A DNA stretch of 44,338 bases from an uncultured Thiotrichales bacterium (GTDB lineage Bacteria > Pseudomonadota > Gammaproteobacteria > CAZUMV01), in the NCBI GenBank assembly GCA_938041655.1, contig CALISW010000170.1, positions 1 to 44,338 on the forward strand, given 5' to 3'. This document shows, piece after piece, positions 32,163 to 40,933 of this stretch. Positions within the stretch are counted from its first letter, which is position 1. Each line of letters starts with the position of its first letter. A model generated the notes under the pieces. The model saw nothing but the letters and a program-made list of their open reading frames with translations, was not told the origin of the DNA and searched no databases. The position numbers were made by a program, and so were the translations under genes.

Positions 32163-35161
32163 TGTATTGCTCCTGTCAGGTATTCATAACCATGCAAACT
32201 GTCACAGTGCCAGTCCGGTTCAGGTTTTGGTTTGTGCTCGGCTTTGTCACCGCCTGCATTGGCTTGGTGTAACTTATTGATCAGACGCATGCGTTCCTGA
32301 TTAACTTGTGTTCGTGCCTGCATGTCTTTTGCACGTGAATAGTAAATTTTTCCGTCAACCAGTGTCATATCAGCAATGGCATAAATGGATAAAGGATTCT
32401 CATTCCAGACCACAATGTCTGCATCTTTGCCCGCCTTGATTGAACCCATGCGATCATCCAGATGCAACAGTTTGGCGGGGTTAAGTGTGACCATTTTCCA
32501 CGCTTCTTCCTCTGACATGCCACCATATTTAATCGATTTGGCGGCTTCTTGATTGAGACGGCGAGACATCTCTCTGTCATCTGAGTTGATTGCTACGGTT
32601 ACACCGGCTTGTGTCATCAAGGCGGCGTTGTAAGGAATGGCGTAGCGCACTTCCCACTTATAGGCCCACCAGTCTGAAAAGGTTGAGCCACCTGCACCAT
32701 GAGCTGCCATTTTATCGGCCACTTTGTAGCCTTCAAGGATATGGGTGAAAGTATTGATGTTAAAGTCGTATTGTTCGGCCACTTTCATCAGCATGTTGAT
32801 TTCTGACTGGACGTAAGAATGACAGGTGATAAATCGTTCGCCATCGAGTATTTCTGAAATAGTGTCCATAGCCAGATCACGACGTTTGTTTTTACCAGCT
32901 TTTTGATAGCTCTGGGCGCGTGAGAAGCTGTCATGGAACACCTGTTCAACACCCATTCGGGTTTGCGGATAACGAACCGATTTTGAATTACTGGAGCGCT
33001 TGACGTTTTCACCCAGCGCAAACTTAATAAAGCCGTCAGCACCCTTGATTTTCATTTGCTCGGGTGTTGCACCCCAGCGATATTTTATTAATGCAGACTG
33101 GCCACCAATCGGATTGGCTGAGCCATGTAGCAACTGACCTGCCGTTACACCGCCCGATAAATTTCTATAGATGTTGATGTCTTCGGAGTTGATTACATCA
33201 TTCATGCGGACCATAGAAGAATTGGTGGCGACATCATTAACTGCAGAAAGCGCAATGTGAGAATGCTCGTCAATTATTCCGCTAGTGATGTGCATCCCTG
33301 TGGCGTCGTAACTGCTTGCTCCAGAGGCTTTAAGGTTTTTACCGACAGCGGCTATTTTCCCTTTCTTGATCAAGACGTCGGTATTTTCAAGTATGCCTTC
33401 ATCTTCGTTGGTCCAGACGGTTGCATTTTTAAGCAACAGGTTTTGTTGAGCGGGTGGGTTTTGTACCCCATAGGCTGTAAAAGGGTAGATGACTTGGCCC
33501 AGATCAAGTTCACTCTCCGGTTCCTCGTCTTTAGTTTCTGTATCGAGTTCGCCAGTACGTCTGGCATTCCAGTTAGTCCACTGGCCATCAGCCAGCTGTC
33601 CTTTGCCGTTCCAGGTGCCGTTGCCTGGGGTGCCACTCAGACGTATAGGTGGGTTATCTTCAGCAGTAGCGAAGCTGATCAGGATTTGTTCTGGTGAATA
33701 GCTGAAGTTCACCTTGGGGTTTTTATTCTCTTTATCATCCTTGAGGTAGAGTGCAATGCTCGCCTTGTGTTTACCCGCTGAACTGGAGATTTCCAGCGGG
33801 TAGTTCTGTTGGTTCACGGTCAATTGATATTTTCCGCTTAAGTCTGGTTGGTGTTCAGCCAGTTTGTATCGATGCCCGTTAACCCAGTTTTCTTCGATTA
33901 CCATATTCTCGTCGAATAGCTCGGTGGACGTAATAATAAAGTTGGCTATCGAGCCAGGCTTTAGTTGGCCCAGTTGTTTTTCGACACCGAGTATTTTTGC
34001 TGGTGTGGTTGTGAGCGCTGCCAGTGCTTGTTCTTCACTCAAGCCGTGCTTGATTGCTTTGCGCAGGTTTTTCCAAAAAGTCTTTTCCGGATTTTCAGCA
34101 ACGGTAGTAATAGCAAAAGGTATCCCTTGTTTTGCCAGCACGGCCGGGTTAGTAGGGGCCAGCTCCCAGTGCAACATGTCTGACAACGCAATTTGATCTG
34201 TTTGTAGCGGGTCGCTAACGTCCATAGCTTGAGGAAAATTGATGGGTACGATTAATGTCGCCTTGGTATTGGCGACTGCATTGATTCTTTGGTATTCGTC
34301 ACCCGCACTACGGATGACGTATTGGGTTTTAAATTCGTCACCAACGGTGTCAGCTCGCAACAAGCTTAGCCAGTCTTTCCTGGCATCAAATATTTGCGGT
34401 AGCTGCTGACTATCTGTCCATGCTTCCAGAGATAGGTCAGTAAAAGCCGGATTTTTTTGTTTGCTGTACCACTGTGCATCGTAATAAGTTTGTCGCAAGA
34501 CCGCCATAAAGCCCATCGGTGAGCGTGGGTAGGTTTGTTTTGAGCTGCCTTTCTCGAGCGAATAATGTGCACTGGCATTCGCTTTAATGATCAGCTCCTG
34601 ATCGTATTGATCTCCCAGGGTAACCAGCGCACCAGTCCCTCGAGCGAGCCCGTCGTGTTGATGGGTCAACACCGCGCCGAAACCTAGGGCGCGATATTTT
34701 TCAGCATCGTCTTCGGCATGTGAAAAGTGATCAGCGGCATTAAAGCTGGATTTAATCGCTTCATTGGCATTATATGCACCGGGCGTTTTGCTTTTGGTGA
34801 CTTCTGGCGAGCTCCAGCTGTATTTGGATTTCTCCGCCGCAGCTGGTAAGCCATATGATGAGTCTAATTCGATTAAACCCGGGTAGATAAAGCGTCCACT
34901 TAGGTCATAGCTCGCATAGTCAGCTGGAATTTTGACATTAGCGCCTGCTTTGACAACTTTGCCAGCACGTATCAGCAATGTGGCGTTTTGAATTTGTTGT
35001 TGCGGGTTAACCTGAATAGTGGCGTTAGTAAATGCATAAGAACCCGCTCTCTCATCATAAATATCATTCGGAGTGATAGTGGCAGGTTTTGCATAGGCTG
35101 TACTTAGTGTAAGCAAGCTGAGCAGTACTACGAGTGCCGAGCGGCAAGAATAAAAGATCAA
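32159..35161 (-). CDS. Tandem (two-domain) exported amidohydrolase
   Basis: 1000 residues with a signal peptide (cut near AYAKP). The first half (about 30-445) is an amidohydrolase domain ending in KILGVEKQLGQLKPGSIANFII but lacking HxH (YPGLIELDSSYG). A beta-rich insert (about 450-560) follows. The second half (about 575-960) is a full domain with SGIIDEHSHIAL (HxH), ITCHSYVQSEI, TFTHILEGYK and VAINSDDREMSRR (late Asp), ending AKLLHLDDRMGSIKAGKDADIVVWNENP. So one active and one degenerate domain are fused, and the next gene adds a third degenerate one. Such pairs occur in Bacteroidetes and gammaproteobacteria; the substrate (peptide, cyclic amide or other) is unknown. Confidence 0.9.
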   Translation of the reverse strand: MIFYSCRSALVVLLSLLTLSTAYAKPATITPNDIYDERAGSYAFTNATIQVNPQQQIQNATLLIRAGKVVKAGANVKIPADYASYDLSGRFIYPGLIELDSSYGLPAAAEKSKYSWSSPEVTKSKTPGAYNANEAIKSSFNAADHFSHAEDDAEKYRALGFGAVLTHQHDGLARGTGALVTLGDQYDQELIIKANASAHYSLEKGSSKQTYPRSPMGFMAVLRQTYYDAQWYSKQKNPAFTDLSLEAWTDSQQLPQIFDARKDWLSLLRADTVGDEFKTQYVIRSAGDEYQRINAVANTKATLIVPINFPQAMDVSDPLQTDQIALSDMLHWELAPTNPAVLAKQGIPFAITTVAENPEKTFWKNLRKAIKHGLSEEQALAALTTTPAKILGVEKQLGQLKPGSIANFIITSTELFDENMVIEENWVNGHRYKLAEHQPDLSGKYQLTVNQQNYPLEISSSAGKHKASIALYLKDDKENKNPKVNFSYSPEQILISFATAEDNPPIRLSGTPGNGTWNGKGQLADGQWTNWNARRTGELDTETKDEEPESELDLGQVIYPFTAYGVQNPPAQQNLLLKNATVWTNEDEGILENTDVLIKKGKIAAVGKNLKASGASSYDATGMHITSGIIDEHSHIALSAVNDVATNSSMVRMNDVINSEDINIYRNLSGGVTAGQLLHGSANPIGGQSALIKYRWGATPEQMKIKGADGFIKFALGENVKRSSNSKSVRYPQTRMGVEQVFHDSFSRAQSYQKAGKNKRRDLAMDTISEILDGERFITCHSYVQSEINMLMKVAEQYDFNINTFTHILEGYKVADKMAAHGAGGSTFSDWWAYKWEVRYAIPYNAALMTQAGVTVAINSDDREMSRRLNQEAAKSIKYGGMSEEEAWKMVTLNPAKLLHLDDRMGSIKAGKDADIVVWNENPLSIYAIADMTLVDGKIYYSRAKDMQARTQVNQERMRLINKLHQANAGGDKAEHKPKPEPDWHCDSLHGYEYLTGAIQ

Positions 35162-35261
35162 GTCTAACTCCTGTGTTCTTGGGTATTGTTATCGCGCTAT
35201 TCTAGCATTGCTATCAATCTGTGTGGCTGGAATATGTGCTTCGCGCTATAGTCATCACGCT

Positions 35262-35696
35262 ATGAATGTATGTAGAATTTCTGTTGAGGAAACCTGGCCT
35301 GTTCGCAATGAAATTTTGCGACCGGGCTTGCCGCTGGCAACCTGTCAGTTTGAGGAAGACAGTTTGCCCGGCGCGACCCATTTTGGATCGTTTGCGGAAA
35401 ATGAACTAACCGGCATTGTTTCTGTTTATCAAATTAACCCTGCGCATGAGGCCAAAGCCGATGGCTGGCAATTTCGAGCGATGGCAACTCGAGAGCATGT
35501 TCGGGGCGAAGGACATGGGAAAGCGTTGATAGCCGCAATGGAAGATTTCCTTCTCGAGCGGGACGCGGATTTGTGTTGGTGTAATGCCCGCGAAAGTGCG
35601 AGCGATTTCTATCATAAACTGGGTTATACAAGACATGGTGAGATCTATGATATTGCCGGTGTTGGTCCACATTGGTTGATGCAGAAGAGATTGTAG
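35262..35696 (+). CDS. GNAT-family N-acetyltransferase
   Basis: 144 residues, cytoplasmic. GNAT pattern: an early EETWPVRNEILRPGLPL, a central WQFRAMATREHVRGEGHGKALI where VRGEGHG is the acetyl-CoA pyrophosphate loop (R/QxxGxG/A), and CNARESASDFYHKLGYTRHGE, the typical FYxKLGF end. I chose the ATG at 35262; the upstream extension to 35208 lacks family similarity. Substrate unknown. Its end overlaps the longer TTG-initiated frame of relA, whose more likely GTG start lies 2 bp after the GNAT stop, so the two are probably co-transcribed. Confidence 0.88.
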   Translation: MNVCRISVEETWPVRNEILRPGLPLATCQFEEDSLPGATHFGSFAENELTGIVSVYQINPAHEAKADGWQFRAMATREHVRGEGHGKALIAAMEDFLLERDADLCWCNARESASDFYHKLGYTRHGEIYDIAGVGPHWLMQKRL

Positions 35697-35698
35697 CG

Positions 35699-37747
35699 GT
35701 GTCTCAATATTACAAGGAAGCTTGCGAATTGCTCCAGCAATTACCCGCAGCTGAGAACACCCGGCCTTCAGGTCTGGAAGTTGCGGAGATTCTAAAAGAC
35801 CTGCATGTTGATGACGAAACGCTAGCCGCTGCCGTGTTGGCTGACCACCGCTTGTTGGAAGACTGGTCTGTAGGGAAATTTAAAAAGCAGTTTTCATCTG
35901 AGGTAGCGACACTGGTTGAGAATGTACGTCACTTAAATGGTTTCAAGCCATTTCTTACTGATGATATGCATAGCGATGAAAACAGTGAGCGCTTACGCCG
36001 CTTCGTGTTGTCAATGGTCAACGATATTCGAGCCATGTTGATCCGTCTCGCCTACCGGGTATCACGTTTGCGCAATATTAAAAAAGGCGATCCGCGTCGC
36101 GATATTATCTCGCGCGAAACCCTGGACATTTATGCGCCACTGGCAAACCGCCTGGGTATTGCACAGCTGAAGTGGGAAATGGAAGATCTGGCTTTTCGAT
36201 TCATCGAGCCGAAAATTTACAAGTCGCTGGCAAAAAAACTGGAAGAGAAGCGCGTCGAACGTGAAGATTATGTACTTAAGTTCGCTAACCATTTAAACCA
36301 GATACTGGATGGTGAGGAGATCAAGTCCGAGATTAGCGGTCGACCAAAACACATTTACAGTATTTGGAAAAAGCTGCAGAAAAAAGATATCGATATTGAC
36401 GAGCTTTATGATTTACGCGCGCTGCGGGTGATCGTGGCTGACATAGCCGAGTGTTATATGGTGCTGGGGATAATCAATACCAACTGGAATACCATAAAAA
36501 AAGAGTTTGACGATTATATTGCGCACCCCAAACCAAATGGTTATCAGTCACTACATGCAGTAGTGATTGGTCCGCAAAAGAAGTTGGTAGAAATCCAGAT
36601 TCGGTCCAAGCAAATGCATGAGTTTGCGGAGCTGGGTTATGCAGCACACTGGCGTTATAAAGAGGGCGGCGCTCAAGATGATGCGATGGAACAGGTGATC
36701 CTGTCCATGCGTAACTTGATGGAGGACAGTGAGCAGGAGAATGTCTTTGAAAACTTCAGTGCCGAGCTTTTTCCAGACAAGGTTTTCGTGCTGACTCCTC
36801 AAGGTGACGCGGTAGAATTGCGCAAAGGCTCAACACCACTGGATTTCGCTTACAACATACACACGAATCTTGGCCATCGTACCCGGGGTGCCAAAGTAGA
36901 TGGCAAAATTGTGCCACTGACCTATGAATTGCAGCAACATCAATCAGTGGAGATTTTGACTGCCAAGCAAACACGTCCCAGTCGTGACTGGATGAACCCG
37001 AATGCAGGCTATCTGGTTTCAGCACGATCACGCAGCAAAGTCAGGCGCTGGTTTCATGAGCAGGATAGAGAAGAGAATCTTGAGGCGGGGGAGCGTGTAC
37101 TGGAGCAGACCTTAAAACGCTGGAATATTCGCGACGATGAAATACTCGAGAAACTGACCAAGCATTTTCATCAGTCAGGTGAACACGCTACCTTGATAGG
37201 CATTGGGCGCGGCGAAATCCGGCAGACCCAGCTGGATGGTTATTTTCAACCTGAAGCTGCTCCCAAGCGGATCAAAAAGATAAGCCCGACAGTCACCACT
37301 GGTCAACAGAGTGAAGTCATGGGTGTGGGTAATTTACTGACCAAGATTGCCAAGTGCTGCAAGCCAATTCCGGGCGATCAGGTGGTTGGTTATATCACTG
37401 TCGGCGCAGGCATCACTATTCACCGCAAAGACTGCTCGAATATTATTAATTTGCGCTCAGAGCGTCGTGATCGCGTCGTTGCTGTAGACTGGGGGCGTGA
37501 AACCAAGGCCTATACAGTCGATATCGAGATAGAAGCATTTGATCGCACTGGTTTACTGAACGACGTCACCAATAAGCTGGTATCACTCAATGTTCCGATT
37601 GTCCGTATAGACAGTCATACTGATTATGATACCCAGGAAGTGTTAATGAAGTTGACCTTGCAGCTGGAAGAGGCGGGTCAGTTAGTGGTAATACTTAACC
37701 GACTGACGCAGATTGAAAATGTGCGTCAGGTAAGACGAGCCAACTGA
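35699..37747 (+). CDS. relA: (p)ppGpp synthetase RelA (monofunctional)
   Basis: Makes the alarmone (p)ppGpp from ATP and GTP/GDP on stalled ribosomes. 682 residues from the GTG at 35699 (AGAAGAGA upstream); a longer TTG start at 35672 is possible. The N-terminal hydrolase domain is degenerate: VLADHRLLEDW replaces the catalytic HD. The synthetase domain has GRPKHIYSIWKKLQKK, YDLRALRVIV, HPKPNGYQSLH and VEIQIRSKQMHEFAELGYAAHWRYKEG, and the acidic EFDDY motif that marks RelA rather than SpoT (RxKD). TGS (DKVFVLTPQGDAVELRKGSTPLDFAY), zinc-finger (KCCKPIPGD) and ACT domains follow. No second synthetase gene (spoT) is in the window. Confidence 0.95.
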   Translation: MSQYYKEACELLQQLPAAENTRPSGLEVAEILKDLHVDDETLAAAVLADHRLLEDWSVGKFKKQFSSEVATLVENVRHLNGFKPFLTDDMHSDENSERLRRFVLSMVNDIRAMLIRLAYRVSRLRNIKKGDPRRDIISRETLDIYAPLANRLGIAQLKWEMEDLAFRFIEPKIYKSLAKKLEEKRVEREDYVLKFANHLNQILDGEEIKSEISGRPKHIYSIWKKLQKKDIDIDELYDLRALRVIVADIAECYMVLGIINTNWNTIKKEFDDYIAHPKPNGYQSLHAVVIGPQKKLVEIQIRSKQMHEFAELGYAAHWRYKEGGAQDDAMEQVILSMRNLMEDSEQENVFENFSAELFPDKVFVLTPQGDAVELRKGSTPLDFAYNIHTNLGHRTRGAKVDGKIVPLTYELQQHQSVEILTAKQTRPSRDWMNPNAGYLVSARSRSKVRRWFHEQDREENLEAGERVLEQTLKRWNIRDDEILEKLTKHFHQSGEHATLIGIGRGEIRQTQLDGYFQPEAAPKRIKKISPTVTTGQQSEVMGVGNLLTKIAKCCKPIPGDQVVGYITVGAGITIHRKDCSNIINLRSERRDRVVAVDWGRETKAYTVDIEIEAFDRTGLLNDVTNKLVSLNVPIVRIDSHTDYDTQEVLMKLTLQLEEAGQLVVILNRLTQIENVRQVRRAN

Positions 37748-37757
37748 GAATACTGTA

Positions 37758-39050
37758 TTGAATGAAATCAACACCACTTCGTCCTTCATAAATAAGAAGT
37801 CATTGTCTTGGGCGATGTATGACTGGGCGAACTCGGTTTTCACACTGGTGGTAATTACCGGTTTTTATCCGGTAATTTATGGCACTTACTGGGCAGCCAG
37901 CCAGAGCAGTGAGGCGGTTACTTTTCAGCTAGGTACCGCGAATTCTCTTGCCAGTATAGTGATAGTGTTGGCAGCACCTGTGCTCGGTGCATTCGCTGAC
38001 CGTAGTGGCGCCAAGAAACGTTTATTAGCGCTGTTTGCCTGGCTGGGGATTCTCATGACCTGCAGCCTGTATTGGGTGCAGGCGGGTGGTTGGCAGGTTA
38101 GCCTGGTCTTATTCACTCTCGGCGTTGTGTCGTATATGGCGGCGAATGTTATGTACGATGCTTTACTGGTTAACGTCAGCACCTCAGGCAACCTCGATAT
38201 GACGTCCTCGCTGGGCTATTCGCTTGGGTATATTGGTTCCGCCTTGATGTTTGTTTTTTGTTACTGGATGACCCAGCAGCCTGAACGTTTCGGGCTTGAA
38301 AACGGGATAGAGGCAATCCGTGTTTCCTTTTTACTAGTGGCATTATGGTGGGCATTATTCAGTATCCCGATTTTGCTATTTGTGGGTGAAGCTCCTGGTA
38401 AAAAAATGTCATTGAGCAAGGCCATTGTGTCAGGTTTTCAAGAAGTAGTTTCTACCTTGAAATCAATTCGCCAGCATCGTTCGGTAGCTATTTTTTTACT
38501 CGCCTACTTTCTCTATATAGACGGCGTAGATACCATTATTAGAATGGCGATTGATTATGGTCGTGCGCTCGAGTTCGACACCAGTTCTATGTTAACGGCG
38601 CTATTACTGACTCAATTTGTCGCTTTTCCTGCAACACTTGTTTTTGGTTGGCTAGGTAAACGATATGGCACCCGGCCGATGTTACTGGTTGGCATAGGTG
38701 TGTATATGATAGTGACGATATGGGCTTCGTTGATTCGTACTGAACAAGAGTTTTACTATATCGCCATTATGATCGGGTTGGTGCAGGGTGGCGTGCAGTC
38801 CTTGTCACGCGCGTTGTATACGCGTTTGATTCCTGCAGATCGGGTTGCCGAGTTTTTTGGTTTCTATAATATTATGGGCAAATCGGCGGTATTTCTGGGT
38901 CCGTTATTGATGGGAATCGTTACCGTCGCAACGGGCTCTCATCGCTTGGGTATTCTTGTCATTCTGGTGTTTTTTATTGCAGGGGCAGTGGTGTTACTCA
39001 AAGTACCCATGCCAACAACGGGGGAGGGGTCTGATGCAGTTACCGAGTAG
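37758..39050 (+). CDS. MFS transporter, UMF1 (Atg22-like) family
   Basis: 430 residues, 12 TM helices. The opening SLSWAMYDWANSVFTLVVITGFYPVI is the UMF1 signature; other conserved segments are GAFADRSGAKKR, FLYIDGVDTIIRMA and LVQGGVQSLSRALYTRLIPADRVAEFFGFYN. Substrate unknown; the family is distantly related to yeast vacuolar amino-acid effluxer Atg22. TTG start at 37758; an ATG four bases later is out of frame. Follows relA by 10 bp and overlaps the sulfurtransferase gene by 17 bp. Confidence 0.87.
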   Translation: MNEINTTSSFINKKSLSWAMYDWANSVFTLVVITGFYPVIYGTYWAASQSSEAVTFQLGTANSLASIVIVLAAPVLGAFADRSGAKKRLLALFAWLGILMTCSLYWVQAGGWQVSLVLFTLGVVSYMAANVMYDALLVNVSTSGNLDMTSSLGYSLGYIGSALMFVFCYWMTQQPERFGLENGIEAIRVSFLLVALWWALFSIPILLFVGEAPGKKMSLSKAIVSGFQEVVSTLKSIRQHRSVAIFLLAYFLYIDGVDTIIRMAIDYGRALEFDTSSMLTALLLTQFVAFPATLVFGWLGKRYGTRPMLLVGIGVYMIVTIWASLIRTEQEFYYIAIMIGLVQGGVQSLSRALYTRLIPADRVAEFFGFYNIMGKSAVFLGPLLMGIVTVATGSHRLGILVILVFFIAGAVVLLKVPMPTTGEGSDAVTE

Positions 39051-39879
39051 TTTGGTTAGCGTTGAATGGTTGCATGAAAATATTGATCAGCCACAGCTGG
39101 TGATTTTAGATGCGTCCTGGCACATGCCGGCAGAAAATCGTAATGGGCATGAGGAGTTTCTAGACAAACGGATTGCGGGGGCACGGTTTTTTGATTTTGA
39201 TGGCCGGGTGTGTGATCAGGATTCAAGCTTGCCGCATATGTTGCCTTCGGCCGATTTATTTACCACTGAAGCTCGTCGTTTGGGGATCAATCAGGATAGT
39301 TTGATAGTGGTTTATGACTCTTTTGGTATTCGCTCCAGTGCCAGAGTATGGTGGATGTTCCGGGCGATGGGGCATCAGGATGTGGCAGTGCTGGATGGTG
39401 GCCTTCCAGCGTGGTTAGAGGCCGGGCATGCGTGTAATTCCGGAGAGTTGGAGTTGGCTGAGTCAGGCGACTTTGTGGCAGATCTACAGCCCGAACTCGT
39501 TAAAGACAAGCTGCAAGTGCAGGCTTCAATTCACAGTTCCCGGGCGACAGTGGTTGATGCACGTTCGCAAGGTCGATTTGAGGCGACTGCCCCCGAGCCA
39601 CGGCCAGAATTACGCGGTGGTCATATTCCAGGTTCGTCATGTTTACCTTTTGAGTTGCTGGTTGGTGATGGTCACATGATCGCGCAATCAAAATTGGAAT
39701 TGTTGTTTGATGAGCGAGTTGAAGGTGATCAGCAAATGATCTTTAGCTGTGGCTCAGGAGTTACAGCGGCGATTCTTGCACTGGGAGCAGAATTGATTGG
39801 TCGAACGGATTATGCAGTGTATGACGGCTCGTGGAGTGAATGGGGTTTGCCCGAGCTTGAATTACCTATTGATCCGTAG
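39034..39879 (+). CDS. sseA: 3-mercaptopyruvate sulfurtransferase (SseA-type, two rhodanese domains)
   Basis: 281 residues with two rhodanese domains. The first, inactive one includes DASWHMPAENR and GARFFDFDGRVCDQDSSLPHMLP, then YDSFGIRSSARVWWMFRAMGH and VLDGGLPAWLEAG. The second has VVDARSQGRFE, GGHIPGS and the active-site loop SCGSGVTA, whose CGSGVT pattern is that of 3-mercaptopyruvate sulfurtransferases; thiosulfate sulfurtransferases usually read CRKGVT. The ATG at 39034 lies 17 bp inside the MFS gene and has GGGGAGG upstream. Cytoplasmic, 10 bp from the convergent adaptor gene. Confidence 0.93.
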   Translation: MQLPSSLVSVEWLHENIDQPQLVILDASWHMPAENRNGHEEFLDKRIAGARFFDFDGRVCDQDSSLPHMLPSADLFTTEARRLGINQDSLIVVYDSFGIRSSARVWWMFRAMGHQDVAVLDGGLPAWLEAGHACNSGELELAESGDFVADLQPELVKDKLQVQASIHSSRATVVDARSQGRFEATAPEPRPELRGGHIPGSSCLPFELLVGDGHMIAQSKLELLFDERVEGDQQMIFSCGSGVTAAILALGAELIGRTDYAVYDGSWSEWGLPELELPIDP

Positions 39880-39889
39880 GTTGATTACA

Positions 39890-40933
39890 TCAGGCGGGGT
39901 TGATGACCCTGACCGAATCACCATCATTCAGTGTTTCAGCACCGCGTGTCACTACCGTATCACCGGCTGAGATATTACCGTTTACTGCAATCCAGTCCTG
40001 GTCGCTGTCACCCAGAGAAACGGTCACTCGTCGTGCCAGTTCATTTTCAATCACAAATACATATATACCGTCATTGCGTAAGATCAGGGCATCACGTGGT
40101 ACGGCGATTCGTTCGGTTTTGTTATTCACCGGAATGGCGACACTAACGAGCTGACCAACCGGCCAAATTTTTTCACCCGTTTTATTGAGATCAATGCGTG
40201 CTTCAAAAGTTTGTGAACGCACATCGCCGGCTGGTATCTGGGTGCGAATTTTACCTCGATGTCGCTGATTATTTAGAATCACGTCTAGCTCGGTTCCTTG
40301 CATGCTGTTTTCGAGGTACTTTAACGGAACAAAAGCCCGAACCTCCAGGGTTTCAGTATCTGTCACACGCGCTAGTATCTGACCGCGCGCAACATCTTCG
40401 CCTGCGCGATGCATTCGTTCAGTGACGATGCCGTTAAAATCAGCTTGCGAGTAGGTTCGTTTAATCTGTTCATCTATTTGTTCGACCCGAACCTTGATGA
40501 TGTCCTGTTCTGTTTTAGCAAGGTCTCGCAGGGCGCGTACATTATCCAGCTGGAATTCTGAGACTGCCTTTGAGTCACTGAGTTTTTTCAGGCGGTCAAA
40601 TTCCAGTTGTTGTCGACGTAATTCTACGTCAGCACGTTTTAATAATGCCTGTTGTTCTCTTTTTTGCAGTTGCAGAGTGCTGTCATCAATGCGAGCTACT
40701 GGCTCACCTTGTTTAATGACTGTGCCTGGCTCATGCACCATCAACAGACGTCCATTCACTCCGGCCGTGAGTTGGACTTCATTGCGGGTGTGGACTGTAC
40801 CCGGTACTGCTATGGTTTCTTCAATCAGTCTCGCTGCTGCTGCAACAGTTTCGACAGTTTTCGTATTGTCTCTGGCAGCAAGGGTCATCTGGCTCAGGCT
40901 CAGCAGAACAATAATTAGTAGGTTACGTTTCAT
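39890..40933 (-). CDS. RND efflux periplasmic adaptor (HlyD/MFP family)
   Basis: 347 residues with signal peptide (cut near TLAARDN). Adaptor layout: the barrel-sandwich half-motif VPGTVHTRNEVQLTAGVNGRLLMVHEPGTVIKQGEPVARIDD, a coiled-coil hairpin (about 85-150), the second half FNGIVTERMHRAGEDVARGQILARV, then a beta-barrel and membrane-proximal region (VPRDALILRNDGIYVFVI). It bridges an RND pump to an outer-membrane channel. Its ATG is inside the end of the permease gene (11-bp overlap), so permease precedes adaptor, the reverse of acrAB order. No outer-membrane factor gene is in the window. Confidence 0.92.
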   Translation of the reverse strand: MKRNLLIIVLLSLSQMTLAARDNTKTVETVAAAARLIEETIAVPGTVHTRNEVQLTAGVNGRLLMVHEPGTVIKQGEPVARIDDSTLQLQKREQQALLKRADVELRRQQLEFDRLKKLSDSKAVSEFQLDNVRALRDLAKTEQDIIKVRVEQIDEQIKRTYSQADFNGIVTERMHRAGEDVARGQILARVTDTETLEVRAFVPLKYLENSMQGTELDVILNNQRHRGKIRTQIPAGDVRSQTFEARIDLNKTGEKIWPVGQLVSVAIPVNNKTERIAVPRDALILRNDGIYVFVIENELARRVTVSLGDSDQDWIAVNGNISAGDTVVTRGAETLNDGDSVRVINPA

